A stretch of DNA of 64,000 nucleotides from Corydoras sp. C115 (GCA_019802505.1 JAFMOC010000197.1:475001-539000), one strand, 5' to 3'. Shown: positions 45,187-62,046, counted from the first letter of the stretch. Numbers and translations are program-made. Notes: a model not told the origin generated them from the sequence alone.

Positions 45187-45688
45187 CCAGCTCCATCCAG
45201 CTATTATTCAGCCCAAGATCTGTATACATAGAAACAGGTGGGTGACAGGAGAACCGACCAAAGTGCAGCCCCGGGCCCGCTCACGTGTGTTTACATGGCT
45301 GAGCCATTCAAGGTCAACCTTGTGCAATAGGGTTCGTGCTTCTCTTCCAATTAGAATCCGCGCTGGCTGCAGTCATTAAGCACATTAAGCTCTATTTATA
45401 GCCGCGCTGGAGACACTGGAGACACTGGCATTAATCTGTAGTCCGTTTATTCCGGGGGTCACGAGCATGATGTTTGTAATCTGTAATCTATAGAAACGGG
45501 CTTCCTGCTGGTAATCCCGCAAAACAAATGATATATTATTATTATTATTATTATTATTATTGTTAGGGGAACAAAACGCGGGCGGGATGATGAGGAAACC
45601 GGACCGAATCACAGAACCCGAACGAACCCCGTCCGCGCGCGACGGGTGGAGTTCCCTCTCCCTGCGTGGACGCGTCGTCCGAACTCAC

Positions 45689-45880
45689 CGGGCAGACTCT
45701 GAGGGCTCGGCGTGGGTCCCGTGGCGTGGCGTGTCGTGGCGTGGCGTGTCGTGGCGCGGCGTCCTTTAATCCAGAGAAAGAGAGGCGCGCATCGCCGGCG
45801 CGTCCGTCCGCGCGCTGATCCGCGTCTCCGGTGCGCTCCATCCACACGCGCGTCCACGTGGCAACGCCGCGGCCGCTACG
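45689..45880 (-). ncRNA. Probable PKIB noncoding 5' exon in CpG island
   Basis: Very CpG-rich minus-strand sequence ending in a consensus donor (CTGCCCG|GTGAGT at 45689/45688). PKIB needs an upstream exon (acceptor at 39905), and this is the only strong CpG/donor candidate upstream before SERINC1. It contains a 15-bp repeat GTGGCGTGGCGTGTC at 45721-45757 (plus strand). A ACGTCAC half-CRE lies at about 45877. The transcript start is not known. Confidence 0.45.
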
Positions 45881-45899
45881 TCACACCTGCTGCGTAACC

Positions 45900-46473
45900 A
45901 GGCGACCGGGAGTGACTGTCGGACTTCACACCTGGGTTTGGGGTGTGGATGCAGGTGCCGCTGTTTATTATAATAAAGAAATAAAGAAATAAAGCAACTG
46001 AAACACGTGTGTTTCCATAAATTCTGTTCTCATTATTTGGCAAGTCTTCGAATTGACCTACACGTCTTTATAAGATTATAAATTCACATTTCTCAGCAGC
46101 AGAAGTGACAATAATTGGGAAAAGTCATAGATGCACGTGATGTATATATTATAAGGTCAAGAAGTGCTTTAAAAAAGATAAAAAATGTAATAGAAATAGA
46201 GCTGAGTATATACAAAATAAAATTATATAGAATGAAAAAAAAAAACTACTCAATTATGTACATGGCATATAATATATAATATATAATATAATACGGGTGT
46301 GGGGGCAATATTTAAGGCAGAAAGGTAAGAGAGCAGGATGGAACAAAAAAACATTCCACATGAAGTCAGAATTGCAAAATGTCTCTGGTTTTATTATAGT
46401 TGCCCGCCTCCTGGTGGTAGAATGAGGAATGGCTTTGTGCTTTGTAGAACCTTATGGAGTCATAGCGAAACGA
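45900..46473. other. PKIB-SERINC1 spacer, AT-rich
   Basis: Unique AT-rich DNA, no gene seen. Confidence 0.4.
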
Positions 46474-46489
46474 ACGGATTGAAATATTA

Positions 46490-46848
46490 TCATTCATTCA
46501 TTATCGTCCGCTTTATCCTCTATTAGGGTCACGCGGGTGGGGTTCCCCATGCCCATCCAGGGGAGAACGTTTCGGGCGCTGGGCAGATACACCCAGGACA
46601 GGACGCCAATCTATCGCTGGGCACACACACTCACACACACTCACTCACACAGACACACTCTATATGGGGCAATTTGGAGAACTCAATTGACCTTGATCCA
46701 TGTTTTTGGACTGTGGGAGGAAACCGGAGAACCCGGAGGAAACCCACGCTGACACGGGGAGAACATGGAAACTCCACCCAGATGGGGATTCGAACCGGGA
46801 ATCCCTAGAGCTGAGAGGAGAACGCTAACCACTAAGACACCGTGCCGC
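46490..46848 (-). mobile_element. Full-length SINE with 16-bp target duplication
   Basis: ACGGATTGAAATATTA at 46474-46489 and 46849-46864, perfect. The clearest evidence in the window for LINE-type retroposition of this family. Confidence 0.96.
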
Positions 46849-47031
46849 ACGGATTGAAATATTAGTTTGTATTATTAATTCTCGTCACATAAACCGTCAG
46901 TAAAGCTCACAGGATGCTGATACAGATGATTAGACATCTTTAATTGTTTAATTATCCCTCCACCTTAATAATACCTGCTCTGTGGGGGCGGGGGTCCATC
47001 TTCTTGTGGAACTGCAAACCCCCTCTGTATG

Positions 47032-47037
<6 letters not shown>

Positions 47038-47112
<75 letters not shown>

Positions 47113-47133
47113 TAAATATATATATATATATAA
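47038..47133. repeat. (TA)n microsatellite
   Basis: About 65 bp of pure TA plus interrupted TA to 47133, between the 46955 inverted-repeat relic and a SINE. Confidence 0.96.
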
Positions 47134-47157
47134 AGGGGTTTATATAGAGGTGGTTGC

Positions 47158-47400
47158 ATGTGACTTAGTGATTTAGCATGTTCTTCTCTCAGCGTTTGGC
47201 ATCCAGGTTCCAATCCCATTCTGGGTGGAGTTTCCATGTTCTCCCCGTGTCCATGTGGGTTTCCTCCGGGTTCTCTCGGTTTCCTCTCACAGTCCAAAAA
47301 CATGGATCGAGGTCAATTGAATGCTCCAAATTGCCCCAAATAGAGTGCGTGTGTGAGTGAGTGTGTGTACAGTGATAGATTGGCCCCCTGTCCTGGGTGT
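47158..47400 (+). mobile_element. Diverged SINE, 3' truncated
   Basis: Head TGTGACTTAGTGATTTAGCA with decayed B-box (GGTTCCAATCC). Stops at CCTGTCCTGGGTGTG, where a GT/TA microsatellite begins. Confidence 0.87.
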
Positions 47401-47426
47401 GTGTGTATATATATATATATATATGG

Positions 47427-47787
47427 TGGCACGGTGTCTTAGTGGTTTAGCATGTTCGCCTCTCAGCAGTAGGAATTCCCGGTTCGAATCCCCATCTGGG
47501 TAGAGTTTCCATGTTCTCCCCGTGTCCGCGTGGGTTTCCTCCGGGTTCTCCGGTTTCCTCTGACAGTCCAAAAACATGGATCAAGGTGAAATGAGTTCTC
47601 CAAATTGCCCCATATAGTGTGTGTCTGTGTGAGTGAGTGTGTGCCCAGCGATAGGTTGGTGTCCTTGTCCTGGGTGTATCTGCCCAGCGCCCGAGACGTT
47701 CTCCCCTGGATGGGCATGGGGAACTCCCCCCCCCCCCTGTGACCCTAATAGAGGATAAAGCGGAAGATAATGGATGAATGAATGAAT
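47427..47787 (+). mobile_element. Full-length SINE after (TA)n, upstream of SERINC1
   Basis: Head GGTGGCACGGTGTCTTAGTG, older-type GTTCGCCTCTCAGC, tail (ATGA)n then TA and GT repeats. It ends about 160 bp before the SERINC1 start codon. Confidence 0.93.
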
Positions 47788-47794
47788 ATATATA

Positions 47795-47796
<2 letters not shown>

Positions 47797-47841
<45 letters not shown>

Positions 47842-47848
47842 GGGGGGG
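47797..47848. repeat. (GT)n followed by a G-run of about 24
   Basis: The G-run (about 47825-47848) lies roughly 100 bp above the SERINC1 ATG on the coding strand and could form a G-quadruplex in DNA or 5' UTR. Confidence 0.9.
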
Positions 47849-47946
47849 CTTTTATTATGAAATGCCGGGTGCTGCAGCGCCCCTCTTTGGTAAACAGCCG
47901 CAGCGTCCATCTTCTTCAGAGGTTCTTCAGGCAGCGCGCGGAGAAC

Positions 47947-53336
<5,390 letters not shown>

Positions 53337-53922
53337 GCCGCCCGTAAAACCGACGCCGTCCCCAACTGTACATAACCCGAGTCGGCGTGTCGCCACCCCC
53401 CACCCCCTCTCCCACGCATGATGAGCGTTATTTATTCATGCCGCACCTTAGAACACGCATCGGAACCCCGACCTGTCACGTCGCCGGGTCCCGGATTCAT
53501 TCCCCGTAGACGCCCGCAGTATTATCCCCCAGTTTGCTTTGGAGTGATGTGTACGTACAGTGCCCCCCGGTGCTCAGTGTGGGCGTCGCCCGGTCGCCCC
53601 GGTCCGTGCATGCTTATCGGAACCGCCCCCCCGGAGCCGTAGGTTAGAACTCCGCCGGGGCTGGCGCGGTACTAACCCGGTGTTTTTTTGCGACTTGCAC
53701 AGTTTGGTAGCTTTGTGTTTTTTTTTTTTTTTTTTTTTTATTGATCGTGTTGACGTTTCCTTTGCACTGATCTCCTCGCTCATTTAAACATCTCGGAACC
53801 CGCCCCCCTCGCCTTCACGCCGCTGTATCTCGTGTAGTCGTGTGCACCCGCTTAGTGGAGGTCATTCGGGTTCGTCTCCTATTTTAATTGGACGATTGTC
53901 GTCTCCTGTACCGTATGACGTC

Positions 53923-53928
53923 AATAAA
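53923..53928 (+). terminator. SERINC1 polyadenylation signal
   Basis: AATAAA 587 bp after the stop, followed within 30 bp by a GT-rich stretch (GTGGACGTGTGTATGTGC), as expected for a functional site. Confidence 0.75.
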
Positions 53929-54018
53929 GACTTAAAACCTGACTGTGGACGTGTGTATGTGCATTGGGGGGGGGAAGGGGGGCTTTTAAAGAACACCACA
54001 CGCGGTTCTGGCTGCACC

Positions 54019-54024
54019 TTTAAT
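54019..54024 (-). terminator. Candidate HSF2 polyadenylation signal
   Basis: ATTAAA on the minus strand, 121 bp past the expected HSF2 stop and only about 90 bp from the SERINC1 signal on the other strand. Confidence 0.4.
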
Positions 54025-54144
54025 GACACGAACGGACGAGCTGAAACGGAGGACGCACGGCGATGGAATGACTAGAGACGTACAAAAAAAATTAAATTGG
54101 AATAAATAAACGGCGTGAAGGGATCCGTACGGCGGCGTGGACGC

Positions 54145-57006
54145 TCAGATGTCCAGCTGCGGCAGCTCGCCGGACGGCAGGTCGGCGTTCAGCTCACACA
54201 GTAGAACAGCGTGGCCTCGCTGGCCTCGGCCTCGGTCAGCGGCTCCAGCCGGATCATGCCGCCGCCGCGCGCCGCCTTGGGCGCCTCCAGCAGGTCCGCG
54301 GCGTCCTCCGCGCCCGCCTTCTGGCTTAGGTCTTTGGGCTGGGACAGCGGGCTGCAGTCGTCCAGGAAGGCCAGCAGGGGGCAGCTGGTGTACTGGATCA
54401 GCTGTTTATCTGAGGAACGAAAAGGACGACTCGCTGCGGTGATTATTAATATTATTAATTATTAATAATTATTAGGTTTATATTCTCTACAATCCCACCT
54501 GCATGATCGCTGACCGTCTGGTTCTCAGGAGGAACGCCATGCGCCTTCGAGCTCAACTCTGCCCCCTGATGGACGAACGAGATAGGGAATTAAGTTTCCG
54601 GAGGATGTCGCAAATGGGATGTGACGGCGTGCACCCACCTGCAGGGCGGCGTCGAGCTGCTTGCCGTACAGCATGGCCTGGAAGTCCTCCAAGCTGCAGT
54701 CGATGCTGTCCAGATAATCCATCAGCTCCACCCTGAACACACAGCAGAGGGATCAGGATCAGGACCGATGTCCCCCCGACGTCCCGCAGGCCCGCCGGAC
54801 GGCGCCACCTACTTGCCCAGCAGGTTGATGTTCTGCGAGATGGTTCCGCTCTCCTTCAGGATGGAGTCCATCATCTTGACGGGGTCCTCCTGGCTCAGGG
54901 CGGAGGCGTGACTCAGCTGCAGGGGGCCGCTGGCCGGCAGGGCGCTGACGACGGCGTGGACGGGGGCGGGGGGGTCGTCTCCGTCCGGCGCGCAGTCGGC
55001 CTTTTCCGCAGCCGACTGCGCGCCGCTCTCGTGGCTGACCTCCATCACCTCGCCGTCCCTGCGGTAACCAAGGCGGTCCGTCGTATTGAGCACGTTTAAA
55101 CGGTGGACGGTCAGTCGACACGTACGGCGTGTTGCCGCGCGGGCTTACCCATCGTCCCCCGTCCTCGCGGCGTCCACGGTGACCTCCGCCTCCTCGGCGG
55201 CGTCCAGGACCATGACGTCGTCCGTCACGTCCGCGGCCGTCTTCAGGCCGTTGAAGCCGCTGACTGCAGACTGACACACGAATCGTTTAACTTTGTGTCA
55301 ACAGTTTGGGGAAGGCCCCGGTTGGCTCTCTCAACCCTGTTCCCCAACGTCGGGGCGTTTCACGGCCCCAGGGGCCGCCCTAGCGGGGCCCTCCGGTCCT
55401 GCGCGGGTCGTATACTCACGTTGCTCTGCTCCACCGGCTCCTCCACGATCTGCGAGATGAACTTGGACTTCTTCCCGTTGCCGTTTAACAGCAGCGGCCT
55501 GCGGCAGAGAGAGAGAGAGAGTGACCGCCGGTCAACGTGACGTCACGGCTGTACGCCCTCGCGATCCGATTGGACGAGGCGCGTGGACACCGGGACGGTA
55601 CGGGGGGCCCGTCCAATCGGATCGTGGCCGTCGTACGTGGTTGGGCTTGCGGCGTTCACCTTTTGCGCTTGAGGTTCAGCAGGCGGTTGTTCTGCACCAG
55701 CGTGAGGATGAACTGCACCAGCTGGGGGAACACAAGGGGCAAATTAATTTACCCTGGGGTTTTAACGGTACGGACGTGCGTGTGTGCGGGCGCCGTGGGG
55801 ACCCGTACCTCCTTTATGGCTTGCTGCTGCTGCACGTGTTTCTGCCGCAGGTCCGACATCTCCCTCCAGAGGGCCTCGTTCTCACTGGGGGGGGGCAAGG
55901 ACAAGAGGGGCTTTAGTTCACGACCAGGGTCCCGTGACCCGCACCCGGGTCCCTTACGGTTCATGAACGGGGTGGACGTTACCGTTTGAGCGTGGCCAGC
56001 CGGACGTCCATGCTCTCCTGCTTGTCGTGGACGGTTTGCACGCCGGTCAGGATTTTGGACAGGTCCTCCTGCCGCAGTTTGCCGTCCTCCGGCCTGGTGG
56101 TGGACACCTGGACGACGGAGGGAATGTCAGGCGGTCAGGTCAATTTCTCATTTTCCGTTTTGCACTTCGCAGCGCCCCCTCTCTTGCATTTCCTCTCCCC
56201 CCCCCCTGCTCCCGCACCCCTGCCCTTGATTTTTGCACCTACCAACTTCCCCTCTCGCACCGTCCTATTCGCTCTTTCGCACCCTCTCAATGTCCTCAAA
56301 CAAAACCACTCCACCTCCCCTGACCCGGCCGTGTCTGACACCTCCCTCTCTGCACCCCCGCTTACAGTCCACACGCCGAATACCATTTTTATTTAATTTA
56401 CTAAAAACAATCTCAATATTTGTTTTATTGTTTTCATTTGCCATCCATCCATTATCTCCCGCTTTGTCCTCTATTAGGGTTGTGGGGGATGGGGACGGGG
56501 GGTTCCCCATGCCCATCCAGGGGAGAACGTCTCGGGCGCTGGGCAGATACACCCAGGACAGAATGCCAATCATCTATCGCTGGACACACACTCACTCACA
56601 CTATATGGGGCAATTTGGAAAGTTCAATTGCCCTCGATCCACGTTTTTGGACTGTGGGAGGAAACCGGAGAACGTGGAGGAAACCCATGCGGACACGGGG
56701 AGGACATTCAAACTCCACCCAGGTTGGGCTTCGAAACTGGGAATCCCCAGCACTGAGAGGAGAACATGTTAAACCACCCTGTTATTTATTTTTACATGTA
56801 TATATTTAGGAGTCCACACCGAGTACATGTCCCTCACCTTCCTCTTGATGTTCTCCAGGAGGTCGTCTCGGCCGTGCCTGAAGTACGGGTGCTGGAACTC
56901 GATGGGTCCGTCCCGCTCCTGCTTCACGATGCCCGAGTCGACGTGCATCACCTTACGGAAGCCGTCTGGGGTCAGAACAGTCACGTCATGGTCACCGCAA
57001 ACATAT

Positions 57007-57039
<33 letters not shown>

Positions 57040-58579
57040 CAGAATATATAATGAGGTGGGCGGGGCACGTAAGACGTCCTTACACATGTTGAGCTGCCGG
57101 ACGAAACTGGCCATGTTGTTGTGCTTGAAGAACTTGGGCAGGATCTCTTTGGAGAAGCGCTGCTCGTCCAGCACGAGGAAGCTGTTCCCCTCCTGAAACA
57201 AAACGCCAACCGTTATCATCCACTCGCCCCCCCCCCCCATTCCCAAAAGAGAGACGGCCGCGGGGCGAGCGAGTGAGACGGCGTCTTTAATTCTGTGCGC
57301 CCACTAGTCACGTCATGCAGGGACGGGGAGGACATCCTCTCTATTCTCTAGTGAGGGGGGGGTCCCATGCCCATCCAGTGGAGAACATTTCGGGCGCTAG
57401 GCAGATACAACCAGGACAGGGCGCCAAACACACACACTCTATATGGGGCAAGTTGGAGAACTCAATTGCCCTCGATCCATGTTTTTAACCTTGGGAGGAA
57501 ACCCACACGGGAAGGACATGGGAACTCCACACCGATTGGGATTCGAAACCGGGAATCCCCAGCGCTGAGAGGAGAACATGCCAAACCACTAAGCCACCAT
57601 ACAGGAGCGGGCAATTTAGAACACTTAATATACTTTGAAACCTTGTTTTTGGACTGTGGGAGGAAAGCCACGCCGACACGGGGAGAACATACAAACCACC
57701 CAGATTGGGATTCGAACCGGGAATCCCTAGCACTGTGAGGAGAACATGCCAAACCACTAAGCCAGCGCACCGCCCTCTATTATCCATCCATTCATTATCT
57801 TCCGCTTTATCCTCTATGAGGGTCGCGGGGGGAGGGGGTTCCCCATGCCCATCCAGGGGACAACGTTTCGGACGCTGGGCAGATACACCCAGGACAGGGG
57901 GGGGCAATCTATCACTGGGCACACACTCTATATGGGGCAATTTGGAGAACTCAATTGACCTTGATCCATGCTTTTGGACTGTGGGAGGAAACCGGAGAAC
58001 TCACGCCGACACGGGGAGGACATGCAAACTCCACCCAGATGGGGATTCGAACCGGGAATCCTCAGCACTGAGAGGAGAACATGCCAAACCACTAAGCCAC
58101 CGCGCCGCCCTCTATTATATATATATATAAATAAATATGATGACGTTTTAATGGAAATATTATTTCCCATAGAGTTTTAAGTCGAACTAACGGTGGGGGG
58201 GGGGGTAACTACGTCATCGTTTTTAATGAGCGTCAACAAAACGGATTGCCATGACAACGCTGCAACGAAGCTAACGCTAAAGCTAACGCTGCGGACCTTT
58301 ACGCCCTATATAAATCCCCCCCCCCCGATTTAAACGCGTTCTACCCCCCGAACGGGCTGCAGGGTGACCCCGGCGTTGCCATGGTAACCCCCGGGCCGGG
58401 CCGGGCCGGGCCGATCCGCCGCGCCGTCGGTGGAGCGGGCGTTGTGTCGGTTAGCATCGCGGCTAAAGCTAACCTGGCTCCAGCAGATCAGCGCGTTCGT
58501 GTCTCCGTCCTCCACCAGAGTCCAGAGTTTGGTGAGGAACGCGGGGACGGGGGCCGCTGCCGCTGCCGCTGTGCTTCAT
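54145..58579 (-). CDS. hsf2: Heat shock factor protein 2, 12 exons, two single-base frame breaks as read
   Basis: HSF2 is a trimeric transcription factor binding nGAAn repeats, active in development and proteostasis. Exons in transcript order: 58474-58579, 57084-57192, 56838-56965, 55983-56107, 55809-55884, 55660-55721, 55420-55498, 55149-55270, 54813-55058, 54639-54732, 54499-54565, then 54409 to the stop. The DNA-binding domain (about residues 12-115) includes AFLTKLWTLVED, SFLVLDEQRFSKEILPKFFK, NNMASFVRQLNMYGFRKV and a VKQE sumoylation-type site. HR-A/B leucine zipper about 125-202; HR-C about 347-380 (LMDYLDSIDCSLEDFQAML); C-terminal LIQYTSCPLLAFLDD and RLEPLTEAEASEATLFY. All splice sites agree in phase. 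In exon 1 a run of five G (58549-58553, plus strand), one base more than the conserved frame needs, shifts the frame between MKHSGSGSGP and AFLTKLW. In the last exon one base is missing near 54201, so the frame as read stops at 54189 instead of 54145. Expected full length about 492 residues. Confidence 0.94.
56443..56779 (-). mobile_element. SINE in HSF2 intron 3
   Basis: (CATC)n tail to GAGAACATGTTAAACCACCC. Same strand as HSF2, 59 bp from exon 3. 56150-56400 before it is a C/T-rich unique block. Confidence 0.9.
57355..57600 (-). mobile_element. SINE, tail-truncated, HSF2 intron 1
   Basis: Begins at CCCATGCCCATCCAGTGGAG. Internal losses; head CCACTAAGCCACCATA. Confidence 0.86.
57605..57776 (-). 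mobile_element. SINE body-head fragment
   Basis: GGGCAATTTAGAACACTTAA to CCAGCGCACCGCCC. Diverged; directly follows the previous copy. Confidence 0.85.
57784..58110 (-). mobile_element. SINE, near full length, HSF2 intron 1
   Basis: (CATC/CATT)n tail to CCACCGCGCCGCCC. TCTATTAT on both sides (57776-57783, 58111-58118). Short (TA)n follows. Confidence 0.92.
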
Positions 58580-58760
58580 CGTGCTGCGGGAGGACGTGGA
58601 CGTGGACGTGGACGATGAGCGTCGGTGGCCTTTAAACACGCGAACGCACCGCAGCGGTGAGAAAAACAACGCGCTCCCCGATTCTGATTGGCCCGCCGCG
58701 GGTGTGACGTCACCGGAGTACGCGCCGAACATGTGCGGCGTTATGCAACGCGGCGTGAGT
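58580..58760 (-). promoter_or_regulatory. HSF2 CpG promoter region
   Basis: CpG-rich sequence upstream of the HSF2 ATG (58579). Contains an inverted CCAAT box (ATTGG, 58687-58691) and a full CRE palindrome TGACGTCA (58705-58712). Confidence 0.55.
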
Positions 58761-58899
58761 CTGCGGTTACCGTCTCTGCTCCGCGACGATTCGATTTCTA
58801 ACGATTATTAATCGAATTGATCTTAACTTTATGATAAAAGACACGCGTCGTAGTTTCGCGATGACGGACCCGGTTCTTTTAGACTGCGCGGTGGAGGTG

Positions 58900-59098
58900 T
58901 GGTGGTGCAGGATTCGAGAATAAAGAACACCATCGCTCGCATCCGCCATCCACAGAGGGGAACGTTAAGGTGGAGGAGTGTAATGGAGTGTACGCCGAGT
59001 GGATTGTGTTTAACACACCGATGCCAGCACCACCACAACACTGTGTCACTGCACAGATGAGACTCATCCACCTCCCAAATAACACCCACAGAGTACTG
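58900..59098. repeat. Relic of the inverted-repeat element, one end
   Basis: CATCCACCTCCCAAATAACA then CCCACAGAGTACTG, with CACTGCACAGATGAGA inside, matches the right end of 27859-28212. AATTAATTAATT flanks it. Confidence 0.6.
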
Positions 59099-59132
59099 TA
59101 ATTAATAATTAATTAATTCATTTTTTCATTAT

Positions 59133-59210
59133 CTCCATCCAGGGGAGAACGTTTCAGGTGCTGGGCAGATACAGCCAGGAGAGGGCGCCAACACACTGCT
59201 GGGCACACAT
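59133..59210 (-). mobile_element. SINE fragment
   Basis: CTCCATCCAGGGGAGAACGT to GCTGGGCACACA only. Confidence 0.78.
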
Positions 59211-59247
59211 CCATCCATCCATACCACACATTTATATATATATATTC

Positions 59248-59592
59248 ATTCATTCATTATCTCCCGCTTTATCCTCTATTAGGGTCGCGGTGGGGTTCCC
59301 CATGCCCATCCAGGGGAGAACGTCTCGGGCGCCTGGGCAGATACTCCCAGGACAGGGCACCAATCCATCGCTGGGCACACACTCACTCACACAGACACAA
59401 TCTATATGGGGCAATTTTGAGAATTCAATTGACCTGATCCATGTTTTTGGACTGTGGGAGGAAACCGGAGAACCCGGAGGAAACCCACGCGGACACGGGG
59501 AGAACATGGAAACTCCACCCAGATGGGGATTCGAACCGGGAATCCCTAGTGCTGAGAGGCGAACGTGCCAAAGCACTAAGCCACCGTGCCGC
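59248..59592 (-). mobile_element. Full-length SINE within (TA)n
   Basis: TA repeats on both sides (59232-59247, 59593 onward). Older-type head GAGGCGAACGTGCC. Confidence 0.94.
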
Positions 59593-59594
59593 TA

Positions 59595-59670
<76 letters not shown>

Positions 59671-59683
59671 CATATATACATAG

Positions 59684-60013
59684 CTTTATCCTCTATTAGG
59701 GTCACGCGGGGGGGGGTTCCCCATGCCCATCCAGGGGAGAACGTCTCGGGCGCTGGGCAGATACACCCAGGACAGTGCGCCAACCTATCGTTGGGTACAC
59801 ACTCACTCACACACACACACTCTATATGGGGCAATTTGGAGAACTCAATTGACTTGATCCATGTTTTTGGACTGTGGGAGGAAACCGCCGAACCCGGAGG
59901 AAACCCACGCGGACACGGGGAGGACATGGAAACTCCACCCAGATGGGGATTCGAACCGGGAATCCCCAGCACTGAGAGGAGAACATGCCAACCACTAAGC
60001 CACCATGCCGCCC
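59684..60013 (-). mobile_element. SINE, tail end clipped in CATA/TA repeat
   Basis: Starts at GCTTTATCCTCTATTAGGGT directly after (TACATA)n and ends at CACCATGCCGCCC, then (GT)n. Confidence 0.93.
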
Positions 60014-60039
60014 TGTGTGTGTGTGTGTGTATATTTATA

Positions 60040-60180
60040 AATATGTTTTTGCACTGTGGATGACCCAGAGGAAACCCACACGGACATTGTGAAACCAGGC
60101 AAACGCCATCTAGGGGAGAATTTTTCGGGCACTGGGCAGATGCACCCCGGACAAGGCGCCAACTCATAGCTGAGCACTCT
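60040..60180 (-). mobile_element. Scrambled SINE fragment
   Basis: Body piece (TTTTTGCACTGTGGATGACC) followed by a tail piece (ATCTAGGGGAGAATTTTTCG), i.e. segments out of normal order. Confidence 0.75.
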
Positions 60181-60187
60181 CAATATA

Positions 60188-60539
60188 TTCATTCATTATC
60201 ACCCGCTTTATCCTCTACTAGGGTTGCGGTGGGGTTCCCCATGCCCATCCAGGGGAGAACGTCTCGGGGCCGGGCAGACAGAAGACCAGGACAGGGCGCC
60301 AATCCATCGCTGCGGCACACACTCACTCACTACCAAACACACTCTATATGGGGGCAATTTGGAGAACTCAATTAACTTGATCCATGTTTTTGGACTGTGG
60401 GAGCCGGAAACGGAGAGAACCGGAGGAAACCCACGCGGGCACGGGGAGAACATGGAAACTCCACCCAGATGGGGATTCGAACCGGGAATCCCTAGTGCTG
60501 AGAGGCGAACGTGCTAAACCACTAAGCCACCGTACCGCC
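60188..60539 (-). mobile_element. Full-length SINE
   Basis: (CATT)n tail to CCACCGTACCGCCC. Several small insertions (GAGCCGGAAACGGAGAGAAC). CTCTCAATATAT lies on both sides (60176, 60541), a likely target duplication. Confidence 0.92.
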
Positions 60540-60540
60540 C

Positions 60541-61159
60541 CTCTCAATATATATAGGGGCAATTTAGAGCATCATATTTACCTTGAATCCGCCCACCTGG
60601 TAATCACCTCATTGCCTAAAAACAGTGAATAGTTTCTGTTTTATTTTAATAAAAGTGAAAGTTGGATCACAGTGTGTGTGGTTGAACATTTTAAAGCGTC
60701 GTAAACTCAGGACACGTGTTCAAAACGCTCTAATCCGCCTCGTTGACGTGTCATTACACCAGGGCGACACTAGAGGTCAGCATTGCATAATAATAGTTCT
60801 CTTGTCGCGTGCTGTTTAAATGCTTCTCTCTGTTCTCTGCTGAGCAGAACCTCCACAGAGGACATCAAGCCGTATTCAGGTGGTGGATGACGCAGGTGGG
60901 GGGGGGGGGGGGGGGGCAGTGGACGGTGTTAAGTAACTGGACAGCTGGTTGCTCTTCTGCGTTCAGATTATTAGAGAACATCTAGAAGGTTCTAAATGAA
61001 ACCCTACTAGAGAAACCAATCAGGTTCCGGTAACAGATTTATTGACCACGCGACGTGATGGAGGTCATGTTCCGAAAACCGCATGACCGTACAACGTACA
61101 ACGAGGGTCAGAAACATTCTGCAACGCTATGTTTAAATTTAAGAATACATCAATGTCCT
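60541..61159. other. Spacer, no gene
   Basis: A short SINE scrap (GGGGCAATTTAGAGCATCAT, about 60557), a G-run at 60897-60917, otherwise unique DNA. Confidence 0.4.
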
Positions 61160-61452
61160 TTGGGTGGCACGGTGGCTTAGTGGTTTAGCATGTTCTCCTC
61201 TCAGCACTAGGGATTCCCGGTTCGAATCCCCATCTGGGTGGAGTTTGCAGCATGTCCTGATTCCCCCCGCTATCGTCCGTGAGTGGAGTTCCTCCGGGTT
61301 CTCCGGTTTCCTCCCACAGTCCAAAAACATGGATCAAGTCAATTGAGTTCTCCAAATTGCCCCATATACAGTGTGTGTCTGTGTGAGTGAGTGTGTGTCC
61401 AGCGATGGATTGCCCCCCTGTCCTGGGTGTATCTGCCCAGCGCCTGAAAAAA
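61160..61452 (+). mobile_element. SINE, interrupted by a second copy
   Basis: Head GGTGGCACGGTGGCTTAGTG, B-box intact, ends at CCCAGCGCCTGAAA where the next body starts. Confidence 0.9.
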
Positions 61453-61752
61453 TTCTCCCCATGATTGCATTTGCATGTTCTCCCCATGTCCGTGTGGGTT
61501 TCCTCTGGGTCACCCACAGTGCAAAAACATTTGAAAAGGTCAATTGAATTCTCCAAATTGCCCCATTTAGAGTGTGTGTCTGTGTGAGTGAGTGTGTGTA
61601 CAGTAATAGATTAGATTGCCCCCCTGTCCTGGGTGTATCTGCCCAGCGCCTGAAACGTTCTCCCCTGGATGGGCATGGGAACACCCCCACCCCCCCCCCC
61701 CCCCCCCCCCCGCGACCCTAATATAGGATAAAGTAGAAGATGATGGATGGCT
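61453..61752 (+). mobile_element. Second SINE body in direct repeat
   Basis: No head; from TTTGCATGTTCTCCCCATGT to a (GGAT) tail, with a C-run of about 23 (61689-61711). Confidence 0.88.
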
Positions 61753-62012
61753 GTCCTTTTGGGATTTGGCAGACGTCCTCGGGCCTTTAGATGAAATAAT
61801 CTGTCCGTATCGTGTTCCTTTTCTGCAGATATGTCAGTGCAGAGAACTCCTGGCTCCTGACCCCTCTCACTCGGACCCTTCTCCTCCTCTTTGGGACGAG
61901 GGGGTCCGTACGCATGTGTGTAGGGAGAGGTCAGCGGTTCAGCAAAATGTAATACAGCTTCACTTGAGAACTTGGAAACTCACAGAAAGCTGAAGCGACT
62001 GCTGGGCTTTTC

Positions 62013-62046
<34 letters not shown>

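Noticed and set aside
54759..55277. 172-codon minus-strand frame
   Set aside because: Off-frame reading through HSF2 exons 8-9 and an intron; the SAVSGFNGLK frame fits the splice phases.
54145..58579. HSF2 as a pseudogene
   Set aside because: All introns and phases are intact and only two single-base breaks, the first in a G-run, disturb it; error is more likely.
59158..60063. Long open frame (301 codons) and similar frames across many loci
   Set aside because: They are translations of the SINE and TA repeats; the same peptide recurs in every copy and the frame crosses two elements.
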